A stretch of DNA of 64,000 nucleotides. Source: Sporocytophaga myxococcoides. GTDB taxonomy: Bacteria; Bacteroidota; Bacteroidia; Cytophagales; Cytophagaceae. The DNA lies in NCBI RefSeq assembly GCF_000775915.1, contig NZ_BBLT01000002.1:248001-312000 (forward strand), read 5' to 3'. Below, piece after piece: positions 16,041 through 26,935 of this stretch; the first letter of the stretch is position 1; every line of letters begins with the position of its first letter. Both the position numbers and the translations under genes were made by a program. The notes below the pieces were generated by a model that saw only the letters and a program-made list of their open reading frames with translations, was not told the origin of the DNA and did no database searches.

Positions 16041-17912
16041 ATGAGAAAGATTGTTTTGATAGCTTTTCTGATTTCACTTGCAGGCAGTATAGGATTTGCC
16101 TTGCCGGTGGATTCAGTAAAAGTTGTTGTGATTGATGAGAAGGATAAACCTGTTTCAGCTGCTAAAATCTCAATTGAAGGAAGCAGATTTTTTTTAACAA
16201 ATAAATCAGGGACATTTAAATTCAGGCCCGCTAAGGAGCTTGAAATGCCTATTAAAGTTGTTCTTGACAAGTCAGGCTTTGTAATTGATGAATTCATTTT
16301 TTATGAAGAAGACAAAGAAATTGAAATAAGAGTCAAGAAGAATGAATATTTCCTCAAGGAACTAATCATAAAGCTTTTAAATGATTCCGGCTCTGTTATG
16401 GTAAATCAAATATTGGAGTATGCCGGAGAAGAATATCATACGGATAAAAAGGGAATCGCCAGAATTCCTAAAAAGAGATTTGTCCCTGAAGATTTTAAAG
16501 TTAACGGTTACAACCTGGATAAAATTAACTTCTCTGAAAAGGAACAGATTTATGTGTTGACCTTGCTTCCGGAAGTAGTTGAGCTGCCAAAACCTGCTGT
16601 TGCTGAGAATACCAAAGATACAATGACCATGGAAAAAATTCTGACTCTTACCCAGGAGCAGTTGGATTCCATGATATTTGATCGGTATAAAGAGGAGTTT
16701 GAAAAAATATCTGCTGAAATTGTAGAAGAGCGTAGAAGACTGGTTGAAAGCAATTCCAAAATCAGGGATGAGATTGACCATATTACCAATAAGCTTAGAA
16801 ATGAGAAAAATCTGACTGATGAACAAAGACAGGAATTACAGAAGTACGTAGGTAAACTTGAAAGATCTCTTATCGAAAACTCGCTTGCTTATAATAAAGC
16901 GGAAGAGAAAACGATGTCTTTTATAGAACGTCTCAAGTTTATCATCATGCAGAAGGATTCTATAAATTATATTGCAATAAAGAAACTTCAGGCAGCGGAA
17001 AGACAGAGAATTCAGGCTGAAAAGAAGGCCAAAAGGACGATCATAATTTCAAGTATTATTGCTGTAGCCCTGCTATTGCTTGCTGTGGTATTCTACTCCA
17101 TAGCAAGAAAAATGAGAAGACAGAAAAGACAGCTTGAAATATCCAATGAGGAGTTGGGCAAAATTAAAGATACCTTGTCTGAGAAATTAATAGAAAGCGG
17201 TAAGCAAAAAGCTATGATAGAGGAGCAGAATCAGCAGCTTGACATGTTTGTCTACAAAGCTTCTCATGACATCAAAGGTCCACTGAAATCGCTGCTCGGG
17301 CTTTCCAAACTTGGACTTTCAAGCGTAAAAGATGAAAATTCTCTTGAGTTATTTACTCATATCCATAAGAGTATTACCAAACTTGATAAACTGGTTTCTG
17401 ATTTATTGTTCCTTTCAAAGGCCAAGAAGGTTGAAATCAATAATTCAAAAATCAATGTAGCAGGACTGGTGCAGGAGGTAGTGAACAGCTATAAAAACAT
17501 AGAAGGCTATGGCAACGTAAACATTGATATTGATATTCCTGAAACAATTGATTTTACTTCAGATTATAATTTATTTTATTCTGTTGTTCAGAATTTTGTT
17601 GAAAACGCTATCAAATATGCAGACAACAGCAAAGAAAATAAATATCTCAAAATAAGCGCCAACTCAGATGATGAAAAGACGGAGTTCAGATTTGAAGACA
17701 ACGGAATGGGAATTGAACCTGAGCATCTGTCTAAGATATTTGATATGTTTTATAAAATAAGCGAAAACTCTGCTGGATCAGGTCTTGGCTTATATATAGT
17801 TAAATACAATGTTGAAAGACTTGGCGGAGTTATAAAAGTAGAAAGCGAACCGAATAAGGGGTCTGTGTTCGTACTTGAATTTAAAAAAACTGCCGATCTG
17901 GTACTAAATTAA
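16041..17912 (+). CDS. Membrane sensor histidine kinase with beta-sandwich periplasmic domains
   Basis: 623 residues. Signal peptide (1-20), a carboxypeptidase-regulatory-like fold (about 25-100: VKVVVIDEKDKPVSAAKISIEG, then TNKSGTFKF), a second weaker copy (about 105-178: YHTDKKGIARIPKK), a long coiled coil (about 205-330), one TM helix (about 333-354), a second short coiled coil, HisKA with His409 in KASHDIKGPL, and HATPase_c with FVENAIKYA, EDNGMGI and GSGLGLYIV. No receiver domain. The sensor part is unusual: a peptidoglycan- or sugar-binding-like beta sandwich plus a coiled coil. No response regulator is adjacent. Confidence 0.9.
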   Translation: MRKIVLIAFLISLAGSIGFALPVDSVKVVVIDEKDKPVSAAKISIEGSRFFLTNKSGTFKFRPAKELEMPIKVVLDKSGFVIDEFIFYEEDKEIEIRVKKNEYFLKELIIKLLNDSGSVMVNQILEYAGEEYHTDKKGIARIPKKRFVPEDFKVNGYNLDKINFSEKEQIYVLTLLPEVVELPKPAVAENTKDTMTMEKILTLTQEQLDSMIFDRYKEEFEKISAEIVEERRRLVESNSKIRDEIDHITNKLRNEKNLTDEQRQELQKYVGKLERSLIENSLAYNKAEEKTMSFIERLKFIIMQKDSINYIAIKKLQAAERQRIQAEKKAKRTIIISSIIAVALLLLAVVFYSIARKMRRQKRQLEISNEELGKIKDTLSEKLIESGKQKAMIEEQNQQLDMFVYKASHDIKGPLKSLLGLSKLGLSSVKDENSLELFTHIHKSITKLDKLVSDLLFLSKAKKVEINNSKINVAGLVQEVVNSYKNIEGYGNVNIDIDIPETIDFTSDYNLFYSVVQNFVENAIKYADNSKENKYLKISANSDDEKTEFRFEDNGMGIEPEHLSKIFDMFYKISENSAGSGLGLYIVKYNVERLGGVIKVESEPNKGSVFVLEFKKTADLVLN

Positions 17913-17973
17913 ATCGGATTCAGAAACTGAAGACAGGGCCTGCTTCTGCTTTCCATGAACTGATTGATACATC

Positions 17974-18010
17974 TGAAGATCTGTATTGACTAGCTTGGTA
18001 CAGATCTTCA
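17974..18010 (+). terminator. Terminator after the sensor kinase gene
   Basis: Perfect 12-bp stem TGAAGATCTGTA / TACAGATCTTCA with a 13-base loop, followed by TTATTTTAAAAT. Confidence 0.6.
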
Positions 18011-18071
18011 TTATTTTAAAATATTTACATTTAGGTCAAATTTTAACTGATTGGGAAATACTCATACAAGC

Positions 18072-21000
18072 ATGAAAGCTTTGGTATGTAATAAAATATC
18101 GGGGTCAGTAAATCTGACATTTCTTATTTTCTTATTTCTTGTTACCAATGCAAGAGGGGCTGACTTCTATTCCATTTCTACAGGTGCCTGGGAATCACCA
18201 TCCAGCTGGGTGACTGATGCTTGTGGTGGCTCAGCGACAGCTTCCACCATTCCTCAGGCAGGGGATAATGTTTTCATTTGTAGTGCTATCATCCTTAATT
18301 CAACAGTTACGGTAAATAACCTCACCATAAATAATGGAGGGAATCTGAGTTTTGCAGCCTCTGCAATCAGTGATCTAACCGTTTCCGGAAACCTGGTCGT
18401 GAATTCAGGAGGAACATTTCATGCAGTAGCAGGGACTATACTTCATACTCTTAATCTCGTCGGATCATTTACCAATAACGGAGTTGTTGATTTCTGGAAG
18501 AGTACTACTAGTAACGTATCTCTGAATTTTAACGGAGGTAAGAATTCGGTTGTATCAGGTAGCGGAACATGGAATCTTTTTGCTGTTACCATGAATAAAA
18601 CTTTAAGGGACTCAACCTTTGAAGTTCAGGCTCCTGCATTTTTTACAAACTTCAATTCAGGCATTTGGACACTCACTCAGGGAACCTACTTTCATAATTG
18701 TAACAGGACATTTGATATGGCGTCTGGTACGGCGGACTATACAATCAACTCAAACACGGTTGTTAGGGTAGGGAATGGTACTTTGAATATTGCTGCTACA
18801 GGAAACGAACTTGTGCTTGAAGGTGGACTAGAGATTATCGGTGGAACTGTTAATGTCGGTAATACAAATGGAATATCACCTAACAGCTTAAGATACCGGA
18901 AATCTGGTGTAAATAATCCGTCTATCAAAGTTTCAGGTGGAGTATTAAATTCTTTTCAGGGAATAAATACCATTGTTAGTGGTGCTAATACTCCTTTTAG
19001 ATTTGAAATGACAGGAGGGACGGTAACTTTAAATACAGGTTTAAACCGTCCTACCTGGGAATCATTCCGAGTGGCCGATGTTGCGGGCAGTATATTCAGA
19101 ATGGAAGGAGGGATTATTACTTTCGGCCGCAGAACAAGTGGCGCAGGCAGATCGGACTTTGCTGTATGCGGTAATAATGGAACAGTAACTTCGCTTGGAG
19201 GAAAGGTTCAATTTGGAACTTCATCATCATCTGTTGCAGAGGCTTTTACTTTTACTCCATTTTCAAGTGCTACACTTCCCAATTTTGAAGTTGGGGGTGG
19301 GGTAGGTGTAAATATAACCCTGAGGCCATTAGGAGCAGGAAATTTCAGATTGCTTAGCTTGTATATTGGTGCGGGTAAAACTTTTGATATAAGTGCTACA
19401 GCCGATGTAAACGATACTCGTACAATGACTTTGACTGGCAAAAATCTTGATGGTTTTGCTTTTTTTGATAATAACGGTGAAGCGACAGATCATTTTCTAT
19501 ATAGACGAGGAACGGTTGTTATTACTGCAACTGCGGACATAAGAACAAATGCAGCTGCTGATGCATCACTTAGAAGGTTTTTTAATTTAACTATTGCATC
19601 CCCGGGGGAAACAATATCAATAACAAATGATTTTGGAGTGGCTAATATTTTATCAATAAGTGGGGGGGGAATAAATTCACCCATTAGAGATATTTATTTA
19701 TATGGTAGTAGCCCATTAGCAATTACAAATGGGAGCATAATTACACTTTCTCACTTGATTTTTAATGGAGGGCAAGCTCAAAATCTACCAGGCTATAATT
19801 ATAACTGTTCTATAATGGCACAGGCCAATAATACACAAATTAAGCAGATGGGTAAAGTGACTTGCCGCAATTTGAAAATTAATGGCAATTTGATTTCAGG
19901 TAATTTAGTTTCTTTCACTAATCAGGAAAGTCCTGACAGCCTTCATGTGCTTGAGGATCTTGATATTGGGTGTGCTGGTTGTGCTGGGACAGCCAATGCA
20001 GATTTATATACTGCAAATATAATCATAGATGGAAATTTTAATCTGAATACAAATGGATATGTTAATACGCAGGCTCCGACAATCTATGTACGTAAAGACT
20101 GGAATAATACAAGTACAAATGCAATAGGTTTTAGTGAGAACTTTAGTACTGTTATTTTTACAGGTAGTGGAAAAAACGTAATAAGATGTACAGCAAGTGG
20201 AGGAGAAACTTTTTACAATCTTGGAATTAATAAAACAGGAAGGGATTCTTTGATTTCTCCTATAACAGTCACAAGGAATCTTTCTTTAACCAATGGCTAT
20301 TTTGTTTCTACTTCAGGAGCCAAAATGATAATAAGTTCAGGAGCTACTGTTTCTGGGGCTTCTGACGGTAGTCATGTTAATGGTCCTGTTCAAAGAATTG
20401 GCTCGGGATTATTTGATTTTCCTATAGGTAATGGTATTAAGTATAAGCCACTGGGTATTGCTCCGGGAGGATCAAGTACATTTACTGCACAATATTTTGG
20501 TATACCTGCCCCTCAGCCAACCTATAATTTTGATAGTATTTCAGCAGGAGTATTGGATGTTAGCAAATGCGAATATTGGCATTTAAATAGAGATGGTGGC
20601 TCAAGTTCTACCAGAGTAAAATTGTCATACTCTTCAACGAGCTGTGGTGCCACAGAATATGCTACCTATAAAGTTACCAATTGGAGTTCGAGTTCCAGCA
20701 AGTGGATAAACCTTGGAAGAGGTGGGCCGAACACAAGTGGGAATGCAAGCGGTGGTTTTATAGAGAATGATAACTCGCTGTCAACATTTGGTATATTTAC
20801 CTTACAATCTTGCCCGAAACCTATCGTGACAGCGAGTGGTATAACTACTTTTTGTCTGGGAAAATCCGTTACGCTGACTTCTAATTATCCAACTACAAAC
20901 GTCTGGGCACCAGGAGGACAAACAACCAGTTCAATCACGGTGACTACTTCCGGAAGTTATACTGTTACAGCAACAACTACCGGATGTACAGCTACTTCTG

Positions 21001-24000
21001 AACCAATCATTGTTACAGTAAATCCTTTACCTGCTCAGCCAACAGCGGTAACAATTTCTCCAAGTACGATCTGTGACTCGGCAATTGTAACACTAACTGC
21101 GACAGGTTCTACGGATTACAGATGGTATGATGATAATGTTACAACAACATTCCTGGCCGGTGGGCTTTCCTATACGACGCCCTCTAAAATTAAAGCCAAC
21201 AGACAATTTTATGTCACGTCGTACGATAATAACGGATGTGAAAGTTCATCCAGAAGACCAGTGTTTGTGAATATAACTAATTCTCCTGTGGTTCCGGTTG
21301 CAAAGGATACTTTCATCTGTGCTCCTGGAGAAATTATATTAACTGCTGGTGGTTCAACAGGTGGATATATATGGTATGACGTTTTGCTGGGAGGAAGTCC
21401 TGTTTATTATAGTTCCAACTTTGTTATTCATAATCATACCGCAACTAAAACTTACTATGTTGCAGCTTCCGCCGCAGGTTGTGAGAGCGCAAGGACAAAG
21501 GTAGTTGCAAGTGTCCATTCGCGACCATCAAGTCCTATCGGGATACCTGATTCAACTTGTGGCAACGGATCTGTTACATTAAAGGCCACAGGTTCAGCTA
21601 GTGGTTATAAATGGTATAAAACTTTAGGAACCTCGGCTGTTGAAAGTACTTTAGCTTCTTATAGTACAGAAGTTTTGACTTCAACTACAACCTTTTATGT
21701 AAGTTCGATGAGTCCTGAGGGGTGTGAAAGTGGGGACAGGACAGCGGTGCAGGCAATAGTTAAAAAGAAGCCTGCCATACCAACAGCAATAAACGGAACA
21801 AATTGTGGGCCTGGAGATGTGGATCTTTCAGTATCAGGAGTAACCGGAAGTTATAAATGGTTTAAAGACAATACTGACCCATTAGTGCTTTCAACTTCAG
21901 CGACATATACTCCTAACATAAGTACAACAACAACCTATTATGTCTCCTCTGATTCTCTTAGTTGTTTAAGCAGCAGAATTCCTGTTGTCGCAACGATATT
22001 CGACAGACCTGCACTGCCATCAGGAAGTGATGTTTCGAGGTGCGGGCCGGGAAGGGTTCCTCTTGAGGTTTCAGCTTCTGCAACTTCATTCAAATGGTTC
22101 CTTGATTCCACAACCACTCTGGTGCAGGGGACTTTACCATCTTACCTCACTGATTCGATATTAACAGATACTAAATATTATGTGTCATCAATAAGCTCAG
22201 ATGGTTGCGAAAGTGATGGAAGAACAAAGATTAGTGCCATTATAAATCAACGGCCTTCTCCTCCGACTGTAAAAGACGGTTATCATTGCGGACCTGGACA
22301 GGTCGACCTTGAAGCTTCAGGACCTGTGAATGAATTTATTTGGTATTCAGAAGGTATAAGCGGAGACTCTTTGTTTTCAGGGGATAAATATAAAACCGTG
22401 TCTCTTACTTCTACTACTCATTTTTATGTTCTTGCCAAAGATAGTCTTGGCTGCACCAGTAATGACAGAACAGAAGTGATTGCAAAAATTAAAGCAATCC
22501 CTGACCCTCCGGTTCCCGCTAATAATTCAGTTTGTGGCCCTGGACAAGTTAAACTATCTGCAACAGGATCTGATGATAAATATAAGTGGTACGAATCGGA
22601 AAGTGGAGGAACTGCTCTTGATAGTTTGGAGAGTTATACCACACCAATCCTTAGCGCTAATAAAACTTTCTATGTAGCATCCCAAGTTGACGGATGCCAG
22701 AGCGATAGAGTTCAGGTAGAAGCAACGGTCAATCCTTTGCCTGCCAAGCCAGTTGCAGTGGGCGATTCAACCTGTGGAGAGGGGGACTTGGATCTTTTGG
22801 CATCAGGAGCTTCAGATTACTATTGGTATTCTGACGCTACATCAACTATAAAGCTTGATTCCGGGGCAGCTTTCACAGCTAAGGATGTCAGTACTACTCA
22901 ATACTTTTTTGTCAGCGCTGTCAGCGATAAAGGTTGTGAAAGTACAGACAGAACACAGGTTCAGGCTTTGATTCTGGATATTCCAGGTGAGCCAGTCGCC
23001 AAGGATACATCTATATGTGGTAAGGGGACGGTAAAGCTTAAAGCATCAGCAGCTTCGGGTACTTTTAAATGGTATAATACCCAAAATATTGAAATATCAA
23101 ATCAACAGGAATTGGCAACAGGAATTATAGAATCGGATTCCGTATTTTACGTTTCATCTATAGTACAAGGTTGTGAAAGCCTTAAGAAAGCGGTATTGGT
23201 TAAACTAAATCCTATTCCTTCTGCTCCTATTGTTAAAGATACTAGCCGTTGTGGCGCGGGAAAAATAGACCTTAATGCATCTGGAAGCCAGGAAATATAT
23301 CGTTGGTATTCGAATGAGAATGATGACAGCTCAATGGCCCTCCATATCGGAACCATTTTTTCGCCAAACATTATTTCCACTGTTTCTTATTATGTGTCTT
23401 CTATAAGTGATCAGAAGTGTGAAAGTTCCGAAAGGGTAAAAGTAACGGCAGAGGTTATCAAAATTCCGGAGGCTCCAATAGCAGATACATATAATCGCTG
23501 TGGGCCTGGAGAGATCGAATTCTCGGCATCAAGTCCCTCTCAAAGCTATTTCTGGTATACAAGCTCAGATGTTCTACTAGGTAAAATTGAGAAATACAAA
23601 GCATCGAATTTAACTTCTGATACTATATTTTATGTAGCTTCTGACAGTGCAGGGTGCATTAGTTCAAAGACATTGGTTCAAGCCTTTATTAAACCGTTTC
23701 CTGCAGCTCCCACTGTCAAAGACACTGCGACCTGTATAGCAGGAAACATTACGTTAACCGCTTCGGGTTCTCCGGGAACATATAAATGGTATGATAGCAA
23801 TGATGCTTTTCTGCAAGACGGTCAATCTATTTCAAGAAATATTACGCAAACCTCCACTTTTCTTGTAGCATCAAGTCTGAACGACTGTTTAAGTGAAATA
23901 AAAACACCGCTTACTGTAACTTTAAATTCCATACCTCCTCATCCGATGACTTCGGTTAAACCGGTTTGTGGTGAAGGTCGGGTAGCTTTAACAGCATCAG

Positions 24001-26921
24001 GTTCTGTTGGCAATTATTTCTGGTATCAGGATGAAACAACTGAAACGCCAATTGTAAACGATTCCAATTATTTGACAGATTCCTTATCTGTTTCCACTGT
24101 ATTTTATGTATTGGCTGAAAAAGACAATTGCAAAAGCCCGCGAATCCCGGTAGAAGCAGTTGTAAATCCTTTACCGGTTGCTCCTTCGGCTATCAGTGAT
24201 TCGATTTGTGGAAACGGAGAAATGAATTTAAGAGCCGCAGGCAATTTTAACAACTATATCTGGTATGCTACTTTAATAGGCGATGACTCTCTTGATTCCG
24301 GGGAAACATTAAAAGTGGACTTAAGTTCAACAACTACCTACTATGTTGCGTCCCTTGACAACAATGGTTGTGAAAGTGCTTCAAGAACACCCGTTCAGGC
24401 AATTGTAAATCCTTTTCCTCCTAAGCCTGCAGTAATTGGAGATGAAAGATGCGGAGCTGGCCCTGTTACACTTAGTGCCATAGGATATAATGAATACAAA
24501 TGGTTTGAAACTGAAGATGGATTGCCTCTTTTAAATGCAGATGATACTTTGAAATTAACATCTCTGGCTGAGACTAAATCTTATTATGTTTCATCTGTGA
24601 GTCACGGTTGTGAAAGTCAGGATAAGGCTGAAGTTATTGCAATAATTAATCCTTTACCATCTAAACCTGTTGGAGTTGATAGCTCAGTTTGCGGCGAGGG
24701 AAATGTTCTTCTTTCTGCAAAAAATTCTCCTGATAAATACTATTGGTATGATGATGTAAGTGCAGAAATACCTCTTGATACAACAGCATCAGATTTTCTA
24801 ACACCTTTCATTACTTCTGAAAGAAAATTTTATGTCAGTGCAGTGGACCTTTTAGGATGTGTAAGTGAGAAAGAAGAAGTGACTGCATCTGTGAGGCAAT
24901 TACCAGATGTTCCGGTTACAATTTCGGATTCTATATGTGGAGTAACTGGAAAGATGACTCTAAAAGCTGAAGGTTCAGCAAGAACGTTTAAGTGGTATAC
25001 TTCAGAAATAGATTCTAATGTAATTAGTGTAGGTGAGGAATTTAGTGTCGTTGATTTGCCTGTTACCACCTCTTATTTTGTTGCTTCAGAAACCGAAGGA
25101 TGCGCCAGCGCTTCCAGGACTATTGTTACTGCTATAGTAAAATCTCAGCCGGACAAGCCCGTTACTATAAATGATACCATTTGTGGTGGTGGAAATGTGA
25201 AGTTGAGGGCTATGGCCACAGGAGCAGATTCTTTCATTTGGTATAATGGTGAAACCATTTTAACAGATGAAAATGGTACTACATTAAATGTCAATGTTAC
25301 AAATAATACTGTTTTCAGTGTGGCAACCATATACAAAGGTTGCAATAGTTCTGAGAAGACAGAGGTTTGGGCAATCGTAAAGCCATATCCTCAGCTTCCT
25401 GAAGCAAAAAACGGTTTTAGCTGTGGACCTGGAAGAGTAACGCTGAATGCCTCTGGTGTATCCGGTCAGCTTCTATGGTATAAAGGCAGTGAAGGAGGGG
25501 TAAGCACAGGTGCGGGAGAAACAATGGTGACATCATATCTTGAAACTGATACTACTTATTATGTTACATCAGAGAATCAGGGTTGTGAAAATACAACCAG
25601 AGTTGCGGTAAAAGCGGTTATAAAACCCAAGCCGGAACTTCCTATAACAGAAGACCAGAAAGTTTGTGGTGCCCAAAGGGTTAAGTTAGTGGCTGCCGGG
25701 GCTCCAGTTGATGGAGAATATTTGTGGTTCATTCCCGATTCCAGTGAAGTTAAGTACTCCGGCGCTGAATATGAATTCAATGCTGTGGCTACAACCACAA
25801 TGCATGTGGCCGTTGGTTTGGATGGATGTAAAAGTGATCGGATGCCTGTAACTGTGAAAGTTGATACCATACCAGCTATTCCTTTCACTTCTGACGTATC
25901 AAGATGCGGGGCAGGAGATGTAAAATTAACGGCTTCAGGTTCTACAGGTCAGTTTAACTGGTATAATGGTTCGCAGGCTGTAGTCAAAACAGGAAAGGAA
26001 TATGATTTAAGTAATCAGATTGCGAGTTCTTCCTTTTTCGTCTCTTCTTATGATGAAAATTGTGAAAGTGAAAAGGTGGAAGTTAAAGTGACTATTAACC
26101 CTGAAAGCAAGGCAGGCTTTTTGCAATCACCGACAACTCTTGTTTGTAATGGAGAAAATTCGGGTACTATCACTGCCGTGGACATAGAAGGAACGGTTAA
26201 GGCCTGGCTCGTTTCAGGAAATAATTTCTTAACTGCTTCTGAAGAAATTCCCGGAGTTGCGGAGTTGAACTATTATAATATTTCAACACCTACCGGATAT
26301 AAAATAATTGTTCAAAATGGTAATTGCCCTGCAGATACTTCCGAAGCATTTACCTTGTCGGTTGATACTTCGCCTATGACAGTGGGAGGGACTTTGTTTC
26401 TGGAAGATAGCACTTCTTCCGGAGGAATGCTTAAACTGGATGACTTTATAGGTGAAATAGTACGCTGGGAGTACAGCAGTGACGGAATTACCTATGCTCC
26501 TATGATAAACACTGATTCCATATACAAATTCTCAATACGTTCTATTGATAATTTTTACAGAGCTGTGGTGAAGTCAGGTACCTGTCCGGAAAGAACTTCC
26601 GAAGCGTATTATCTTGGAGAGTTTTTGAAAATGAAGATATACACTTCTTTTTCTCCCAACGGTGATGGTATCAATGACACTTGGTTTATAGATGGCATTG
26701 AGGCCTTTCCGGATAATAAGGTAAGTATTTTCAATCGCTGGGGAAATCTTGTTTATGAGGCTAGCGGATATGATAATAACATTAAAGTCTGGAAGGGCAC
26801 AGCTAATACAGGAATGCTGATCGGGAATGATAATGCGCTGCCCGATGGCACATATTTCTATAATCTGGATTGGGGAAAAGGTAAAAAGCCTTCCACAGGT
26901 TATGTCGTTATAAAAAGATAA
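18072..26921 (+). CDS. Giant T9SS type B surface protein with Ig-like repeats (adhesin-like)
   Basis: 2949 residues from the ATG at 18072; a TTG at 18051 is the alternative. Signal peptide MKALVCNKIS...ARGADF. Residues ~35-900: Asn/Gly/Thr-rich beta-solenoid-like region starting GAWESPSSWV. Then about 22 copies of a ~80-residue Ig-like unit (about 20.8-26.1 kb), each with a CGxG core, a Y-x-WY/WF motif, a TYYVSS strand and a GCES element. Two divergent beta domains follow. The last ~95 residues are the CHU_C/type B sorting domain (FSPNGDGINDTW, IFNRWGNLVYE, PDGTYFY). It would be exported by the T9SS and act in adhesion, gliding or matrix. A PorP/SprF gene follows immediately. Confidence 0.92.
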   Translation: MKALVCNKISGSVNLTFLIFLFLVTNARGADFYSISTGAWESPSSWVTDACGGSATASTIPQAGDNVFICSAIILNSTVTVNNLTINNGGNLSFAASAISDLTVSGNLVVNSGGTFHAVAGTILHTLNLVGSFTNNGVVDFWKSTTSNVSLNFNGGKNSVVSGSGTWNLFAVTMNKTLRDSTFEVQAPAFFTNFNSGIWTLTQGTYFHNCNRTFDMASGTADYTINSNTVVRVGNGTLNIAATGNELVLEGGLEIIGGTVNVGNTNGISPNSLRYRKSGVNNPSIKVSGGVLNSFQGINTIVSGANTPFRFEMTGGTVTLNTGLNRPTWESFRVADVAGSIFRMEGGIITFGRRTSGAGRSDFAVCGNNGTVTSLGGKVQFGTSSSSVAEAFTFTPFSSATLPNFEVGGGVGVNITLRPLGAGNFRLLSLYIGAGKTFDISATADVNDTRTMTLTGKNLDGFAFFDNNGEATDHFLYRRGTVVITATADIRTNAAADASLRRFFNLTIASPGETISITNDFGVANILSISGGGINSPIRDIYLYGSSPLAITNGSIITLSHLIFNGGQAQNLPGYNYNCSIMAQANNTQIKQMGKVTCRNLKINGNLISGNLVSFTNQESPDSLHVLEDLDIGCAGCAGTANADLYTANIIIDGNFNLNTNGYVNTQAPTIYVRKDWNNTSTNAIGFSENFSTVIFTGSGKNVIRCTASGGETFYNLGINKTGRDSLISPITVTRNLSLTNGYFVSTSGAKMIISSGATVSGASDGSHVNGPVQRIGSGLFDFPIGNGIKYKPLGIAPGGSSTFTAQYFGIPAPQPTYNFDSISAGVLDVSKCEYWHLNRDGGSSSTRVKLSYSSTSCGATEYATYKVTNWSSSSSKWINLGRGGPNTSGNASGGFIENDNSLSTFGIFTLQSCPKPIVTASGITTFCLGKSVTLTSNYPTTNVWAPGGQTTSSITVTTSGSYTVTATTTGCTATSEPIIVTVNPLPAQPTAVTISPSTICDSAIVTLTATGSTDYRWYDDNVTTTFLAGGLSYTTPSKIKANRQFYVTSYDNNGCESSSRRPVFVNITNSPVVPVAKDTFICAPGEIILTAGGSTGGYIWYDVLLGGSPVYYSSNFVIHNHTATKTYYVAASAAGCESARTKVVASVHSRPSSPIGIPDSTCGNGSVTLKATGSASGYKWYKTLGTSAVESTLASYSTEVLTSTTTFYVSSMSPEGCESGDRTAVQAIVKKKPAIPTAINGTNCGPGDVDLSVSGVTGSYKWFKDNTDPLVLSTSATYTPNISTTTTYYVSSDSLSCLSSRIPVVATIFDRPALPSGSDVSRCGPGRVPLEVSASATSFKWFLDSTTTLVQGTLPSYLTDSILTDTKYYVSSISSDGCESDGRTKISAIINQRPSPPTVKDGYHCGPGQVDLEASGPVNEFIWYSEGISGDSLFSGDKYKTVSLTSTTHFYVLAKDSLGCTSNDRTEVIAKIKAIPDPPVPANNSVCGPGQVKLSATGSDDKYKWYESESGGTALDSLESYTTPILSANKTFYVASQVDGCQSDRVQVEATVNPLPAKPVAVGDSTCGEGDLDLLASGASDYYWYSDATSTIKLDSGAAFTAKDVSTTQYFFVSAVSDKGCESTDRTQVQALILDIPGEPVAKDTSICGKGTVKLKASAASGTFKWYNTQNIEISNQQELATGIIESDSVFYVSSIVQGCESLKKAVLVKLNPIPSAPIVKDTSRCGAGKIDLNASGSQEIYRWYSNENDDSSMALHIGTIFSPNIISTVSYYVSSISDQKCESSERVKVTAEVIKIPEAPIADTYNRCGPGEIEFSASSPSQSYFWYTSSDVLLGKIEKYKASNLTSDTIFYVASDSAGCISSKTLVQAFIKPFPAAPTVKDTATCIAGNITLTASGSPGTYKWYDSNDAFLQDGQSISRNITQTSTFLVASSLNDCLSEIKTPLTVTLNSIPPHPMTSVKPVCGEGRVALTASGSVGNYFWYQDETTETPIVNDSNYLTDSLSVSTVFYVLAEKDNCKSPRIPVEAVVNPLPVAPSAISDSICGNGEMNLRAAGNFNNYIWYATLIGDDSLDSGETLKVDLSSTTTYYVASLDNNGCESASRTPVQAIVNPFPPKPAVIGDERCGAGPVTLSAIGYNEYKWFETEDGLPLLNADDTLKLTSLAETKSYYVSSVSHGCESQDKAEVIAIINPLPSKPVGVDSSVCGEGNVLLSAKNSPDKYYWYDDVSAEIPLDTTASDFLTPFITSERKFYVSAVDLLGCVSEKEEVTASVRQLPDVPVTISDSICGVTGKMTLKAEGSARTFKWYTSEIDSNVISVGEEFSVVDLPVTTSYFVASETEGCASASRTIVTAIVKSQPDKPVTINDTICGGGNVKLRAMATGADSFIWYNGETILTDENGTTLNVNVTNNTVFSVATIYKGCNSSEKTEVWAIVKPYPQLPEAKNGFSCGPGRVTLNASGVSGQLLWYKGSEGGVSTGAGETMVTSYLETDTTYYVTSENQGCENTTRVAVKAVIKPKPELPITEDQKVCGAQRVKLVAAGAPVDGEYLWFIPDSSEVKYSGAEYEFNAVATTTMHVAVGLDGCKSDRMPVTVKVDTIPAIPFTSDVSRCGAGDVKLTASGSTGQFNWYNGSQAVVKTGKEYDLSNQIASSSFFVSSYDENCESEKVEVKVTINPESKAGFLQSPTTLVCNGENSGTITAVDIEGTVKAWLVSGNNFLTASEEIPGVAELNYYNISTPTGYKIIVQNGNCPADTSEAFTLSVDTSPMTVGGTLFLEDSTSSGGMLKLDDFIGEIVRWEYSSDGITYAPMINTDSIYKFSIRSIDNFYRAVVKSGTCPERTSEAYYLGEFLKMKIYTSFSPNGDGINDTWFIDGIEAFPDNKVSIFNRWGNLVYEASGYDNNIKVWKGTANTGMLIGNDNALPDGTYFYNLDWGKGKKPSTGYVVIKR
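20815..26100 (+). repeat. About 22 tandem Ig-like coding repeats, period ~240 bases
   Basis: In-frame units inside the giant gene. From the cysteine core of the second unit (about 21071) to the last (about 25905) the mean spacing is near 241 bases, or about 80 residues. The units share P..P, CG.G.V.L.ASG, Y.WY, TT.YYVSS, GCES and V.A.V landmarks. At DNA level they have diverged strongly, so no perfect copies are seen. Confidence 0.85.
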
Positions 26922-26935
26922 AGGTTTAAGTACAC

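Noticed and set aside
18072-26921. CRISPR-like or satellite DNA because of the regular ~240-base period
   Set aside because: The period is a whole number of codons in one open frame and the units are diverged at DNA level; they are protein domains.
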